Shown one piece after another: positions 14,601 through 21,670 of a stretch of DNA of 38,928 nt. The DNA is from a virus. The position numbers were made by a program, and so were the translations under genes. Position 1 is the first letter of the stretch; every line of letters begins with the position of its first letter. A model generated the notes under the pieces. That model was not told the origin of the DNA. It saw only the letters and a list, made by a program, of their open reading frames with translations, and ran no database searches. Location of the stretch: positions 1-38,928 of IMG/VR virus record IMGVR_UViG_3300045950_000246, one strand, 5' to 3'.

Positions 14601-15087
14601 GGTGGCCGGTTTCATCGCGCACCTCGCCAACAAGGAGAAGCCCCAGGCGATCTTTGTGGACGTGATAGGCATAGGCTCCGGGGTCTACGACAGGCTGGAG
14701 GAGCTCGGCTTCCCTGTGATCCCGGTCAACGTCTCCGAGTCCCCAGCCCTTGACGCGAGGCAGTACAGGAGGCTCAGGGACGAGCTCTGGGGGCTGATGA
14801 GGGACTGGCTGGAGACGAGAAGAGGAAGGATATGGGACAACGAGGAGGGGGACCTGGTGGGGCAGCTGACCACCCCGAAGTACAGGATACTGGAGAGCTC
14901 CGGCCTCATCGTCATAGAGAGCAAGGACGACATGAAGAAGAGGGGGGTGGCATCCCCCAACGTGGCCGATGCCTGCATACTGACCTTCGCCCAGCCCGTG
15001 TCCTCCTACCAGAGGGAGATGGAGGATCTTTACGGGCGGGAGGAAGAGGAGGCTTACGCTCCCATGGATGCTGAGGCGGGGTACTGA
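11605..15087 (+). CDS. terL: terminase large subunit interrupted by two inteins
   Basis: An 1160-aa precursor of the packaging motor ATPase/nuclease. Removing the inteins (residues 159-489 and 627-972) leaves a 483-aa protein of normal TerL length. The Walker A-like loop is at G66-T72 (SGIAIGKT). The adjoining exteins form GFH/SDYVFRIVDEASG, which carries Walker B (RIVDEA), and GCDIARFG/SDDTVIAIR, the first acidic motif of the RNase H-like nuclease. The C-terminus ends with a nuclease region rich in acidic residues (VASPNVADACILTF). The gene overlaps the small terminase upstream, and its stop overlaps the portal ATG (TGATG). Packaging requires both splicing events, since each intein breaks an active-site motif. 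Confidence 0.95.
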   Translation: MMRRTQGDPLSSVTVDTTSQFRSLVKTFWDDRVGFCKHILGFTPSDQQGQVLEALDSNDHVAVKSGIAIGKTALEASLILHYSSCRYPFKSPCTSPSKDNLRNILWPELGQWHKKMHPVFKDRLVWTKEKLFLKEDENSFFVARTASKDNPESLQGFHCLSDEHQILTKRGWLGIDDICETDQVLSVPVNGTDAEWMPVTAVYRYPFSGTLNVFDGKTVSFAMTDNHRCVVKNQWRDQKWQFREFNSLWTSFFVRRTSGWKGEQVLAPEPFAAYGWTAEQFAEFVGFWIGDGGIRPHSSGKYYEVQLYQIKDDDGYVERLLKSIPWTKGRDYYAFSDLAVCQWLIDNVGRLQPDRIIPRLILDGPPSVLEAFCDGLWHADGSFVDGTKRQLHNTSSTLMDQVQEVLIKLGRPGTIGVNVACGTQKEADGVRFEAKHDCLSIGWTKRPSDTLIHSSSVKSMPYQGRVWCIATPYQTFYTRRNGRVFISGNSDYVFRIVDEASGVSEDIFDVLEGATGTKETKSLTCGNPTRLEGSFFDAFNKQKEFYKGFTFSSLQSPFAKDRVIERIRKKFGEDSNMWRVRVLGEFPLRDGDSFIPFDLVSDALIREIPDQKDAPKVFGCDIARFGCFDDKTEILTDEGWKYFNGLHGREMVLSLAGERALWAEIAKVHRYEYAGDLNLYEGESVNFCITDNHNLIVRSNPKADQYAIRQFKDLPKEFVIKRTNEWEGSNPERITFTSEYEMPKGGVRVKEWSFDFTDWARFLGWFVSEGNVYKERRKDGRYRILIAQVKAQEKEMIKHLLDNMGIIFQDKGRQIEFSNNEIGKHLIEHCGGRQPVRRVPKYIKEGTTEVIEAFLETFALGDGTQNSNGTGKTYFSSSELLIDDIQEMLVKIGKAGKKILRHKKGTEFNIEGRTVKRRNDCYAVYECGRGADSWISKGKIQKVAYKGVVYCVSTPHRTIMVRRNGCVMWSGNSDDTVIAIRQGDEFKPFHVLRNKSTMEVAGFIAHLANKEKPQAIFVDVIGIGSGVYDRLEELGFPVIPVNVSESPALDARQYRRLRDELWGLMRDWLETRRGRIWDNEEGDLVGQLTTPKYRILESSGLIVIESKDDMKKRGVASPNVADACILTFAQPVSSYQREMEDLYGREEEEAYAPMDAEAGY
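12079..13071 (+). other. intein 1 in TerL (Hint + LAGLIDADG), Walker B side
   Basis: 331 residues from C159 to N489, with Ser490 as the +1 nucleophile. Block A is CLSDEHQILTKRGWLGIDDI. Block B includes FAMTDNHRCVV with the conserved His. Homing endonuclease motifs are EFVGFWIGDGGI and LEAFCDGLWHADGS, both with acidic residues intact. The C-terminal block reads RRNGRVFISGN/S, so the penultimate residue is Gly rather than the usual His. Of 21 Arg codons, 19 are CGN, unlike the AGG/AGA-rich flanking gene, which points to foreign origin. Confidence 0.93.
13483..14520 (+). other. intein 2 in TerL (Hint + LAGLIDADG), nuclease motif
   Basis: 346 residues from C627 to N972, with Ser973 as +1. Block A starts CFDDKTEILTDEGWKYFNGL and block B has FCITDNHNLIV. 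The two endonuclease motifs are RFLGWFVSEGN (Glu in place of the first Asp, as in many members) and EAFLETFALGDGT. The end is RRNGCVMWSGN/S, again with penultimate Gly. Arg codons are about 19 AGR to 6 CGN, close to the host gene, so this element is older here or came from a similar genome. Confidence 0.93.
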
Positions 15088-17057
15088 TGACTGAAGAGAT
15101 CAAAAAGACAGGGAAGGACGGCACGGCCCTCGCGACCTACGTCAGGGGGATATTTGAGTCGTTCAAGACCGCGAGGCTCCCCTTCGAGGAGACATGGGCC
15201 GAGTGCTGGTACAACTTCCTGGGGCAGTACCAGCCCGAAAAGGTCTGGAAGCAGAAGACCGAGGGGAGGAAGGGCAGGAGCAAGCTGTTCGTCCGCCTAA
15301 CCACGGTGAAGTGCAGGACTGCCCACGCCAAGATATCGGACGTGCTATTCATGGGTCGGAACGTGATGCCCTTCGACGTGGAGGCCCTGGAGCCTGAGAT
15401 GTTCGGGGTCCCCCCGGAGGCCGCCGCCGATGCCTCAGAGAGGATGAAGAAGAGGCTCAAGGACCACTTCAAGAAGATATCGCTCAAGAAGAAGATGGAC
15501 GTGGGGATACTGGAGATGGCCATATTCGGGACGGCGGTCCTGAAGGGGCCGATCATCACCACCAAGAGAGTCCCCCGGGTGAAGATGAGGACCATAGGAG
15601 GGATGCTCCTCAGGGACATAGACCCTGAGGCGAGCCCATACGAGATAGTCAGGGTGGAGGAGACGGTCCCGGATGTGGACAGGGTCTCGATCTGGAACTA
15701 CTACGTGGACCCCCACGCCCCTACCCCCGCCGACTCCATAGGGGAGATCCACTTCGAGAGGATCCTCCCCGCACGTTTCAAGGAGCTGGCATACCAGGGG
15801 GGGTATGACGCTGAGGCTGTCATGGAGGCCGCCGAGAGGGCCAAGAAGGGGGACGAGGACGACAAGACCTACGTCCAGCTCGGAGACAACTACACCGGCG
15901 AGAACGGGGTGAAGGACGAAAAGGTCAGCATCCTTGAGTACTGGGGGCTGGTACCGGTGTCCATGCTGAGGGACGCAGGGTGCGGGGAGATACCTGAGGA
16001 CGTGGCGGAGGACGATGCCATAGAGGCCCTGGTGGTCCTGGCAGCAGACGGGGTGGTGATTAAGGCCTGCGTGAACCCCATTGGAAGAAGGCCTTTCTAC
16101 GTCTGCCCTTACAAGGAGAAGCCTGGGCAGATTTACGGCGCGGGGGTTGCCGAGGATATGAGGGACAGCCAGAAGATGGTCAACTCCTCCGCCAGGCTAT
16201 ACGTGGATAACAAGGCCCTATCTGGGAACCTGATGACGGCCGTGAACCTGGACAAGATAAACACAAAGAGGACGAAGGACCTGAGCGTATATCCAGGAAA
16301 GACCTGGTACGTGAAGGGGCAGGCCAACCCCAGGGAGGCCATAGACGCCGTCGCTTTCCCCGACGTGACCTTCGGGATAAAGGACATGATCGAGATGTTC
16401 ACGAGGTTCGCCGACGACGAGACGGGGATACCGAAGTATTCATCTGGAGGGGAGGCCTCTTTCCTGAATAAAACCGCCACAGGGATGTCCATGCTCATAA
16501 CCCAAAGCAACATAGGGCTCAAGAGCACCATAGAGAACATAGACGACCATTGGATAGAGCCGATGGTGGAGGCCTTCGGGGACTTCTTCAACGCCTTCGG
16601 GGGAGGCGTGAACGTCCCCCTCAGGTACAAGGCAACGGGCGCCGACTCCCTTGTTGCCAAAGAGATAAAGATGGAGCAGTACATGAAGTTCATGCAGATA
16701 ACCTCCAACCCCCAGGACGCCATATTCATGGACAGGCCTAAGATGATGCGCTCCATAGCGAGGCTGCTGGAGACGGAGGATGTCATGAGGAGCGATGACG
16801 AGATAGGGAAGATCATGAAGGAGATGGGGAGGCAGGCCACGCAGCCCAAGGACTGGAGGGAGGTCGTTTCCATAGACAGGCTTTACCCTATGCTTGCGAG
16901 GAGCGAGCAGGTGCAGATTTTGGCGGAGCTGGGGATACAGCCGGATATGCAGGCTATTAATAACCCCCCTCAATCCCCCCTTACTTTAAGGGGGGACAAG
17001 TCAGTACAGCCCCCTCTTGAGGTAAGAGGGGGAGCCGAAGGCGGGGGAGTTATATGA
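15087..17057 (+). CDS. portal protein (podovirus-like)
   Basis: A 656-aa protein right after TerL with a 3-bp ATG/TGA overlap. The length and order suit the dodecameric portal of short-tailed phages. Supporting features are a PFEETWAECWYNF-type N-terminus, the conserved IEMFTRFADDETGIPKYSSG region, then ATGMSMLITQSNIGLKSTIE and a C-terminal helical stretch. The family assignment is from context and overall pattern. The last 30 residues (NPPQSPLTLRGDKSVQPPLE and onward) are translated palindromic element sequence, so the native stop was probably displaced by an insertion. Confidence 0.85.
   Translation: MTEEIKKTGKDGTALATYVRGIFESFKTARLPFEETWAECWYNFLGQYQPEKVWKQKTEGRKGRSKLFVRLTTVKCRTAHAKISDVLFMGRNVMPFDVEALEPEMFGVPPEAAADASERMKKRLKDHFKKISLKKKMDVGILEMAIFGTAVLKGPIITTKRVPRVKMRTIGGMLLRDIDPEASPYEIVRVEETVPDVDRVSIWNYYVDPHAPTPADSIGEIHFERILPARFKELAYQGGYDAEAVMEAAERAKKGDEDDKTYVQLGDNYTGENGVKDEKVSILEYWGLVPVSMLRDAGCGEIPEDVAEDDAIEALVVLAADGVVIKACVNPIGRRPFYVCPYKEKPGQIYGAGVAEDMRDSQKMVNSSARLYVDNKALSGNLMTAVNLDKINTKRTKDLSVYPGKTWYVKGQANPREAIDAVAFPDVTFGIKDMIEMFTRFADDETGIPKYSSGGEASFLNKTATGMSMLITQSNIGLKSTIENIDDHWIEPMVEAFGDFFNAFGGGVNVPLRYKATGADSLVAKEIKMEQYMKFMQITSNPQDAIFMDRPKMMRSIARLLETEDVMRSDDEIGKIMKEMGRQATQPKDWREVVSIDRLYPMLARSEQVQILAELGIQPDMQAINNPPQSPLTLRGDKSVQPPLEVRGGAEGGGVI
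16958..17050. repeat. double palindromic element forming the portal C-terminus
   Basis: CCCCCCTTACTTTAAGGGGGG (16974..16994) and CCCCCTCTTGAGGTAAGAGG (17012..) are adjacent inverted repeats of the CCCCCTCAATCCCCCC family. They are in frame with the portal and end just at its stop and at the overlapping ATG of the next gene. Confidence 0.85.
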
Positions 17058-17284
17058 TAAGGGGTCTGTTGGAGTCTCCGGCATTCAGGGAGTTCATGGA
17101 AAGGGTGGACGAGAAGGCGAAGGAGGTTGAGGCCACCTTGAAGGGGAGCGGAGACCCTAACGAGCTTTTCAGGGCCCAGGGGGGATTGTTCTTCCACGAC
17201 TTCGTTAGGTCCCTCCCTGAGGTCATGATCCTGGAAGAGGAGGAGGAGAAGAGGGAGAAGGAAGAAGAGGAAGAGGATATCTGA
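17054..17284 (+). CDS. small acidic hypothetical protein, 76 aa
   Basis: A 76-aa protein whose ATG overlaps the portal stop. It begins MIRGLLESPAFREFMERVDE and ends in a run dominated by Glu and Lys (residues 61-76). It lies between portal and scaffold, so a small head-assembly role is possible. Its upstream region is palindromic element sequence, so its translation probably depends on coupling to the portal gene. Confidence 0.6.
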   Translation: MIRGLLESPAFREFMERVDEKAKEVEATLKGSGDPNELFRAQGGLFFHDFVRSLPEVMILEEEEEKREKEEEEEDI

Positions 17285-17323
17285 GCGGACTACCTGAAAA
17301 GGCCCGCTGATAAATAGAAAAAT

Positions 17324-17370
17324 GGGATTACCCCACCCTCACCCCGACCCTCTCCCTGAAGGAGAGGGAG
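17324..17370. repeat. palindromic element, intergenic copy before the scaffold gene
   Basis: A 47-bp unit starting GGGATTACCCCACCCTCACC and ending GGAGAGGGAG. The copy at 17506..17552 inside the scaffold gene differs at one base, so one arose from the other recently. Confidence 0.88.
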
Positions 17371-17401
17371 GAGTGGCGGAGAGGCCCCGAAGGAGGAATG
17401 A

Positions 17402-18280
17402 ATGTCGGAAGCAGAAGAGCAGGAACAGGGACAGGGTGTAAAGACGGAGGAGGAGAAGGAGTACGAGGCGGGGTTTAGTGCGGCGGTAGAAGGCGGCAAA
17501 GATAAGGGATTACCCCACCCTCATCCCGACCCTCTCCCTGAAGGAGAGGGAGAGAAAGGAGAGGAGCAGGCCCCTAAAGAAACCGTTCAGGTCGCTGAGG
17601 AGACTAAGGGCATTGAGAAGGCGTTAAAAGACACCAAGGCCCACGCCACCAAGCTTTCCCAGGAGAACTCCCAGCTAAAGAGGAAGCTGGAGGCGTTTGA
17701 AAAGGGGGAGGCGACCAGGGCGGAGGTTGACGCTGCAAAGAAGGCGGTCCAGGAGGCCAAGGACAACCTGGACGAGGCGAAGGGGAGGATATACAGCGAG
17801 TACCCGGAGCTTAAGGAAGTCCTCGACCCCCTCATCGAGACAACCAGGAGCCTCAAGAGGGAGGTGGAGACCTTCAAGAACGCCAAGGCCCAGGACGCAG
17901 AGAGGGAGAGGAGGCAGACTGCCCTCGACCACTTCAACGCCAACGTGAAGCCCAGGGTCATGGAGACCCACCCGGACTTTGACTCCATCGTTAAGGACCC
18001 CAATTATTGGAGCTGGGCCGAGGCCCAGAGACCTGCCCTTAGGACCGCTGCCATGGACTCGCCGGACCCTGAGGACATCAGGTGGGCGCTGACGGAGTTC
18101 AAGAGGTTCAAGGCCTCTGACGAGGCGAAGGCAGTAAGGCAGAAGGACGAAAAAGACAAGCAGACAAAACTATTAAACGCCATGTCTATCCGCGGAGGAG
18201 GCGGAGCGCCCGCAGGCGGAGGGAAGAAGGGAGACCCTGAAGACTACGACGCGGGCTTTGCTCTCGGCTCCAAGGGATAG
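17402..18280 (+). CDS. scaffolding protein with in-frame palindromic insert
   Basis: A 292-aa, highly charged, largely helical protein between portal and major capsid, the usual place and character of a scaffold. A long coiled coil spans about 65-165 (KLSQENSQLKRKLEAFEKGE; DNLDEAKGRIYSEYPELKEV). The C-terminus is Gly-rich and ends YDAGFALGSKG. Residues about 37-52 (PHPHPDPLPEGEGE) are a translated palindromic element placed in the disordered acidic N-terminus. GGAGG precedes the ATG. Confidence 0.8.
   Translation: MSEAEEQEQGQGVKTEEEKEYEAGFSAAVEGGKDKGLPHPHPDPLPEGEGEKGEEQAPKETVQVAEETKGIEKALKDTKAHATKLSQENSQLKRKLEAFEKGEATRAEVDAAKKAVQEAKDNLDEAKGRIYSEYPELKEVLDPLIETTRSLKREVETFKNAKAQDAERERRQTALDHFNANVKPRVMETHPDFDSIVKDPNYWSWAEAQRPALRTAAMDSPDPEDIRWALTEFKRFKASDEAKAVRQKDEKDKQTKLLNAMSIRGGGGAPAGGGKKGDPEDYDAGFALGSKG
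17506..17552. repeat. palindromic element inside the scaffold gene
   Basis: The 47-bp twin of 17324..17370 (one mismatch). It is translated in frame as part of the scaffold's N-terminal region. Confidence 0.88.
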
Positions 18281-18296
18281 GGCTAAGGAGGATTAG

Positions 18297-19277
18297 ATGA
18301 AATATTCAGACATTTCGCCAAGGACCATAGGATACGCGGACGGGAAGTTCCTTTCCAGGCCTAGGGTCAACTGCGTCCTGGACCAGTTCGGGCAGGTGAG
18401 GCCGCTCCCGAAGAACAAGACGCAGAGCATCATATTCAGGAGGTTCAACAAGCTCGATTCAACCCCCGTTCTCCTCCAGGAAGGAGTGACTCCAACGGGC
18501 AAGACCCTTACCAAGACCGACGTCACCGCAACGGTGAAGCAGCTCGGTGACTGGGTCGGGATCACCGACGTCATCCAGGACTTCCACGAGGACCCGGTCC
18601 TCAACGAGGCCATAGGTGTGCTGGGCGACCAGCAGGACGAGATGTACGACAAGTTCTACGCCGGGACCCTCAAGGCGGGGACCAACGTGGTCTATGCCAA
18701 CGGGGCCGCAAGGAACGCGGTCAACACGCCAGTAACGAGCACCGTCCTCGACAAGGCGATAAGGGTCTTAGAGAGGCAGGAGGCGAGGAGGAAGACGAAG
18801 GTAGTCAAGGCGGGGGTGAACATTGGCACCTCCCCCATACCCCCTTCCTATATCATCGCCTGCCATTCGGACCTGAGGAAGGACTTCGAGGCTATAAGCG
18901 GGTGGAAAGGGGTCCACGAGTACGCCAACCAGGACAACCTGTTGAAGGGCGAGGCCGGTTCCGTGAAGCAGTTCAGGGTCGTATTCGACAACAACCTGAC
19001 ACCCTGGGCCGATGCCGGAGGAGCAAGGGGGGCCATGATCTCCACCACCGGGGTGAACGCCGACGTGTATCCCGTCCTGGTCATAGGGGAGGACGCGTAC
19101 GGGATAGTCCCTCTCGCAGGGAAGGGGGCTGTGGAGACCCTCATCAGCAACCCCAAGGCCCAGCACGGGGACGAGCTGGCCCAGAACGGCTCTGTGGGCT
19201 GGAAGGGATGGACCACTGCCGTGATCCTCAACGACCTCTTCATGGTAAGGGTGGAGGCGGCGGTAACGGACCTGTAG
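18297..19277 (+). CDS. major capsid protein, N4-gp56 type
   Basis: A 326-aa protein with AAGGAGG 7 nt before the ATG, directly after the scaffold. The run IIFRRFNKLDSTPVLLQEGV followed by TPTGKTLTKTDVTATVKQLG and DWVGITDVI is characteristic of the N4-gp56 family of major capsid proteins. The rest alternates beta and loop segments and ends DLFMVRVEAAVTDL. It should form the HK97-fold icosahedral shell. Confidence 0.9.
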   Translation: MKYSDISPRTIGYADGKFLSRPRVNCVLDQFGQVRPLPKNKTQSIIFRRFNKLDSTPVLLQEGVTPTGKTLTKTDVTATVKQLGDWVGITDVIQDFHEDPVLNEAIGVLGDQQDEMYDKFYAGTLKAGTNVVYANGAARNAVNTPVTSTVLDKAIRVLERQEARRKTKVVKAGVNIGTSPIPPSYIIACHSDLRKDFEAISGWKGVHEYANQDNLLKGEAGSVKQFRVVFDNNLTPWADAGGARGAMISTTGVNADVYPVLVIGEDAYGIVPLAGKGAVETLISNPKAQHGDELAQNGSVGWKGWTTAVILNDLFMVRVEAAVTDL

Positions 19278-19280
19278 CAT

Positions 19281-19343
19281 AACCCTACCCTCACCCCCGG
19301 ATCGAGTCCGGGGCAGGCTCTGACCCTCTCCCTGAGGGAGAGG
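19281..19343. repeat. palindromic element after the capsid gene
   Basis: Intergenic copy of the composite unit seen inside the gene at 7661..7730, including GATCGAGTCCGGGGCAGGCT. Confidence 0.85.
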
Positions 19344-19368
19344 AAAAGTGAGAGTGAGAGGATGGACA

Positions 19369-19396
19369 GTAGGGGCGTATCGCATTACGCCCCTGC
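19369..19396. repeat. GTAGGGGCGTA/TACGCCCCTGC hairpin
   Basis: An 11-bp inverted repeat (one G-T mismatch) around TCGCAT. It is a dispersed palindromic element of a different family. It lies in the leader of the next gene and argues for the downstream start at 19420. Confidence 0.75.
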
Positions 19397-19419
19397 ATAA
19401 TAACAAAAGGAGGATGGAG

Positions 19420-19755
19420 ATGGAGATAGTGACCGGAAGTGTGGCGGGGACAGGGGCGGCCATAAACGTGTCCTGCGGGTTTAGGCCGAGGTACGTGAAG
19501 GTCTTCAACCCGAACGACGCAGGATCCCTTTTCCCCACGATGGAGTGGTTCAAGGGGATGGCCGCCGCCAGCGGGTTCAAGACAAAGGCCGTCGCCGACA
19601 GCGGGGCCACGGGGAACAAGAGCAGCGACTACGTAACCGCCAACGGGATAAGCGAGTACTCGGGTGGGGGCGTGGCCTCGGAAGGTTTCACCATAGGGGC
19701 CGACGCGGACATAAACGTCAACGGCGAGACGATCTTCTGGCTCGCCCTCAGGTAG
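19420..19755 (+). CDS. minor head protein, possible decoration/stabilising protein
   Basis: A 111-aa protein. The ATG at 19420 lies 6 nt after AAAAGGAGG; the ATG at 19414 abuts it and is less likely. The sequence is a compact beta-rich protein (VTGSVAGTGAAINVSCGFRP; RYVKVFNPNDAG; FTIGADADINVNGETIFWLA). Its place just after the capsid gene and its small size fit a head decoration or related structural protein. No family is recognised. Confidence 0.6.
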   Translation: MEIVTGSVAGTGAAINVSCGFRPRYVKVFNPNDAGSLFPTMEWFKGMAAASGFKTKAVADSGATGNKSSDYVTANGISEYSGGGVASEGFTIGADADINVNGETIFWLALR

Positions 19756-19763
19756 CATGACAA

Positions 19764-19861
19764 AGGGGGCAGTAGGGGCAACCATATGTGGCTGCCCTGA
19801 TCATTCGGGCGGCCACGCAGGGCCGCCCCTACAGGCCCGTAATTCTTGGGACAATCCCCTA
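19764..19861. repeat. composite palindromic elements
   Basis: GTAGGGGCAACC at the left is partly complementary to GGCCGCCCCTAC at 19820..19831, enclosing CGGGCGGCC sequences. It is followed by a half of the GGGACAGTCCC-type element (CTTGGGACAATCCCC). No gene is supported here. Confidence 0.7.
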
Positions 19862-19880
19862 TTTAAATGGAGGTGTTTCA

Positions 19881-20195
19881 ATGTCAGATGAAAAGCAGAA
19901 GGCGGCGGGGGCGGACAGCTTCATCACCGACACAAGGGAGGAGCTGAAGAAGCAGAAGAAGCACAGGATCATGATCCCTTCCACGGAGAAGGACAAGGAC
20001 CCGGTCCAGGTGGGGATAAACGGATACGTCTACAACATCCCCAGGGACACGGAGGTTGAGGTCCCTGCCGGAGTCCTGGAGGTGCTGGAGAACGCCGTGA
20101 TGAAGAGCTACACGGTCAGGAAGAGGGAGGTCGGCGAGGGGAACGAGCTGGTCGGCCAGGACGTGAGAAGGTTCCCTTATCAGAGCGTGAGGTAA
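19881..20195 (+). CDS. hypothetical structural protein, 104 aa
   Basis: A 104-aa protein (MSDEKQKAAGADSFITDTRE) with GGAGG 7 nt upstream. The middle section reads DPVQVGINGYVYNIPRDTEV, then EVPAGVLEVLENAVMKSYTV, a beta-hairpin followed by a helix. This pattern is seen in small phage head proteins encoded near capsid genes. Function is unassigned. Confidence 0.65.
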   Translation: MSDEKQKAAGADSFITDTREELKKQKKHRIMIPSTEKDKDPVQVGINGYVYNIPRDTEVEVPAGVLEVLENAVMKSYTVRKREVGEGNELVGQDVRRFPYQSVR

Positions 20196-20235
20196 CCCCA
20201 CCCTCGCCCCTGGGGGATTAAAGGAGGAACATAAG

Positions 20236-20730
20236 ATGCCCATAGGATCAACAGACATTAAGTTTTACCTGAGCGGCGGGGCCGCGAACACCAACCCCAA
20301 CGCCTCCCTTGGAGGGGCGAGGTCCAGCACGGAGATAGCCTCAGGCTCCCTCCACAATCTCTTCAGAAAGGTTACGGGGGACGAGAGCGCCGCGGGGATA
20401 ACGCTTTACAGGGCCTTTTACGTCAAGAACAACCATGCGACCCTGACTTGGGAGACGGTCAAGTCGTGGTTCACCGCACTCCCTGCCGGGGGCTCCATAG
20501 CCATGGGGCTTGAGCCCAACACAACGCCGCAGAGCGTAGCCAACGAGACAACGGCCCCCGCGGGGGTGTCGTTCACGACGCCCACGACGAAGGCCGGAGG
20601 GGTTGCCCTGGGGGACATGGCGGCAGGCGGGGAGAAGATGCTGTGGCTGAGGCTCACCATCGCAGCTGGGCAGGCAGCCTCAAACAACAACTCCTTCTCC
20701 GTGAAGACGGAGGGGGACACGGCGGCGTGA
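20236..20730 (+). CDS. probable virion structural protein, 164 aa
   Basis: A 164-aa Ala/Gly/Thr-rich, beta-sandwich-like protein (DIKFYLSGGAANTNPNASLG; GITLYRAFYVKNNHATLTWE; EKMLWLRLTIAAGQAASNNN). AAGGAGG precedes the ATG. Proteins with this FYLSGG...YRAFYVKN pattern occur among phage structural genes, but I do not know the precise role. Confidence 0.65.
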   Translation: MPIGSTDIKFYLSGGAANTNPNASLGGARSSTEIASGSLHNLFRKVTGDESAAGITLYRAFYVKNNHATLTWETVKSWFTALPAGGSIAMGLEPNTTPQSVANETTAPAGVSFTTPTTKAGGVALGDMAAGGEKMLWLRLTIAAGQAASNNNSFSVKTEGDTAA

Positions 20731-20731
20731 G

Positions 20732-21670
20732 ATGCCGGGGACGCTTGACGGTGTCGTAAGCATAGACTCTGTCCAGGACTGGGACAACCTGACCATACCG
20801 GTCTCAGCGGCACTGATCTGTTCGTATGATATCAGGCAATTGGCTAATCAGTTAGCCGGAGTCCCGTATGATATCCGGCAGCTCCTGAGCGGCTATGAGA
20901 TAGTTTCTTACGACATAAGGCAACTTTTGGACGGAAGCATAGTCACAATATACGACCTGAGACAGCTTTCGGCCGGAACAAGTGCCGGTGTTTTCGATAT
21001 AAGGGCGCTCATATCCGGGACAGGGATTGTACTCTACGATGTAAGGCAACTTATGAACGGGATTGCAGTAACCGTCTACGACATAAGGCAGCTTTCGGAC
21101 GGGATTGCAGTAACCGTCTACGACATAAGGCAGCTTTCGGGCGGGATTGCAGTAACCGTCTACGACATAAGGCAGCTTTCGGGACAGCTGACTATCACGA
21201 TATACGAAATAAGGCAGCTGGCGGATAGTGCAACTCTTGCTATTTACGATATCAGAGAGCTTGGAAATACAAGTCTTGTTGCGGTGTTAGACATAAGGCA
21301 GCTTACAGATGCGATATGGGTGATGCCGTATGAGATAAGAGAGCTGCTGTCCAGCTTAACGATAGCGGCATACAGTATCCGGCAGCTTGCGGACGGCGTA
21401 GCAATAACCCTGTTCGATATCCGGCAGACGACAACCGGGTATGCGATAACTATATACGATATACGCCAGACGGCAGACACTTGGACCGTGTCTATCTTTA
21501 TAGTTCGGCAGCTTGCCACCGGCTTGTTGGCTGTAAAAATAATCTACGACCCCGGGAACAGGATAGTGGGGGCCACCATATCGCTGACGGACAGGATAGG
21601 GAACGAGAGCTATTCGTGGGGGAATAAGATAGTCGGGGCTGCGAGGAGTGTAGGGAGGTACGTGCAATGA
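20732..21670 (+). CDS. tandem 14-residue repeat protein, probable virion surface protein
   Basis: A 312-aa protein in which residues 32-269 are 17 uninterrupted units of exactly 14 aa with consensus YDIRQLxxGxxVTV. The units alternate a Y-D-I-R strand with a hydrophobic strand, so a long beta-meander or solenoid is likely. The C-terminal 40 residues (YDPGNRIVGATISLTDRIGN) differ. Units 6-9 are almost identical in DNA (42-bp period, about 21059..21185), showing recent expansion. It is coupled to the genes on both sides (GAGATG; 4-bp overlap with 21667). A tail, neck or adhesin component is likely. Confidence 0.7.
   Translation: MPGTLDGVVSIDSVQDWDNLTIPVSAALICSYDIRQLANQLAGVPYDIRQLLSGYEIVSYDIRQLLDGSIVTIYDLRQLSAGTSAGVFDIRALISGTGIVLYDVRQLMNGIAVTVYDIRQLSDGIAVTVYDIRQLSGGIAVTVYDIRQLSGQLTITIYEIRQLADSATLAIYDIRELGNTSLVAVLDIRQLTDAIWVMPYEIRELLSSLTIAAYSIRQLADGVAITLFDIRQTTTGYAITIYDIRQTADTWTVSIFIVRQLATGLLAVKIIYDPGNRIVGATISLTDRIGNESYSWGNKIVGAARSVGRYVQ
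20825..21538 (+). repeat. 17 tandem 42-bp coding repeats
   Basis: In-phase 42-bp units, each encoding YDIRQL-type 14-mers. Three successive copies of GATTGCAGTAACCGTCTACG begin near 21062, 21104 and 21146. Confidence 0.93.
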
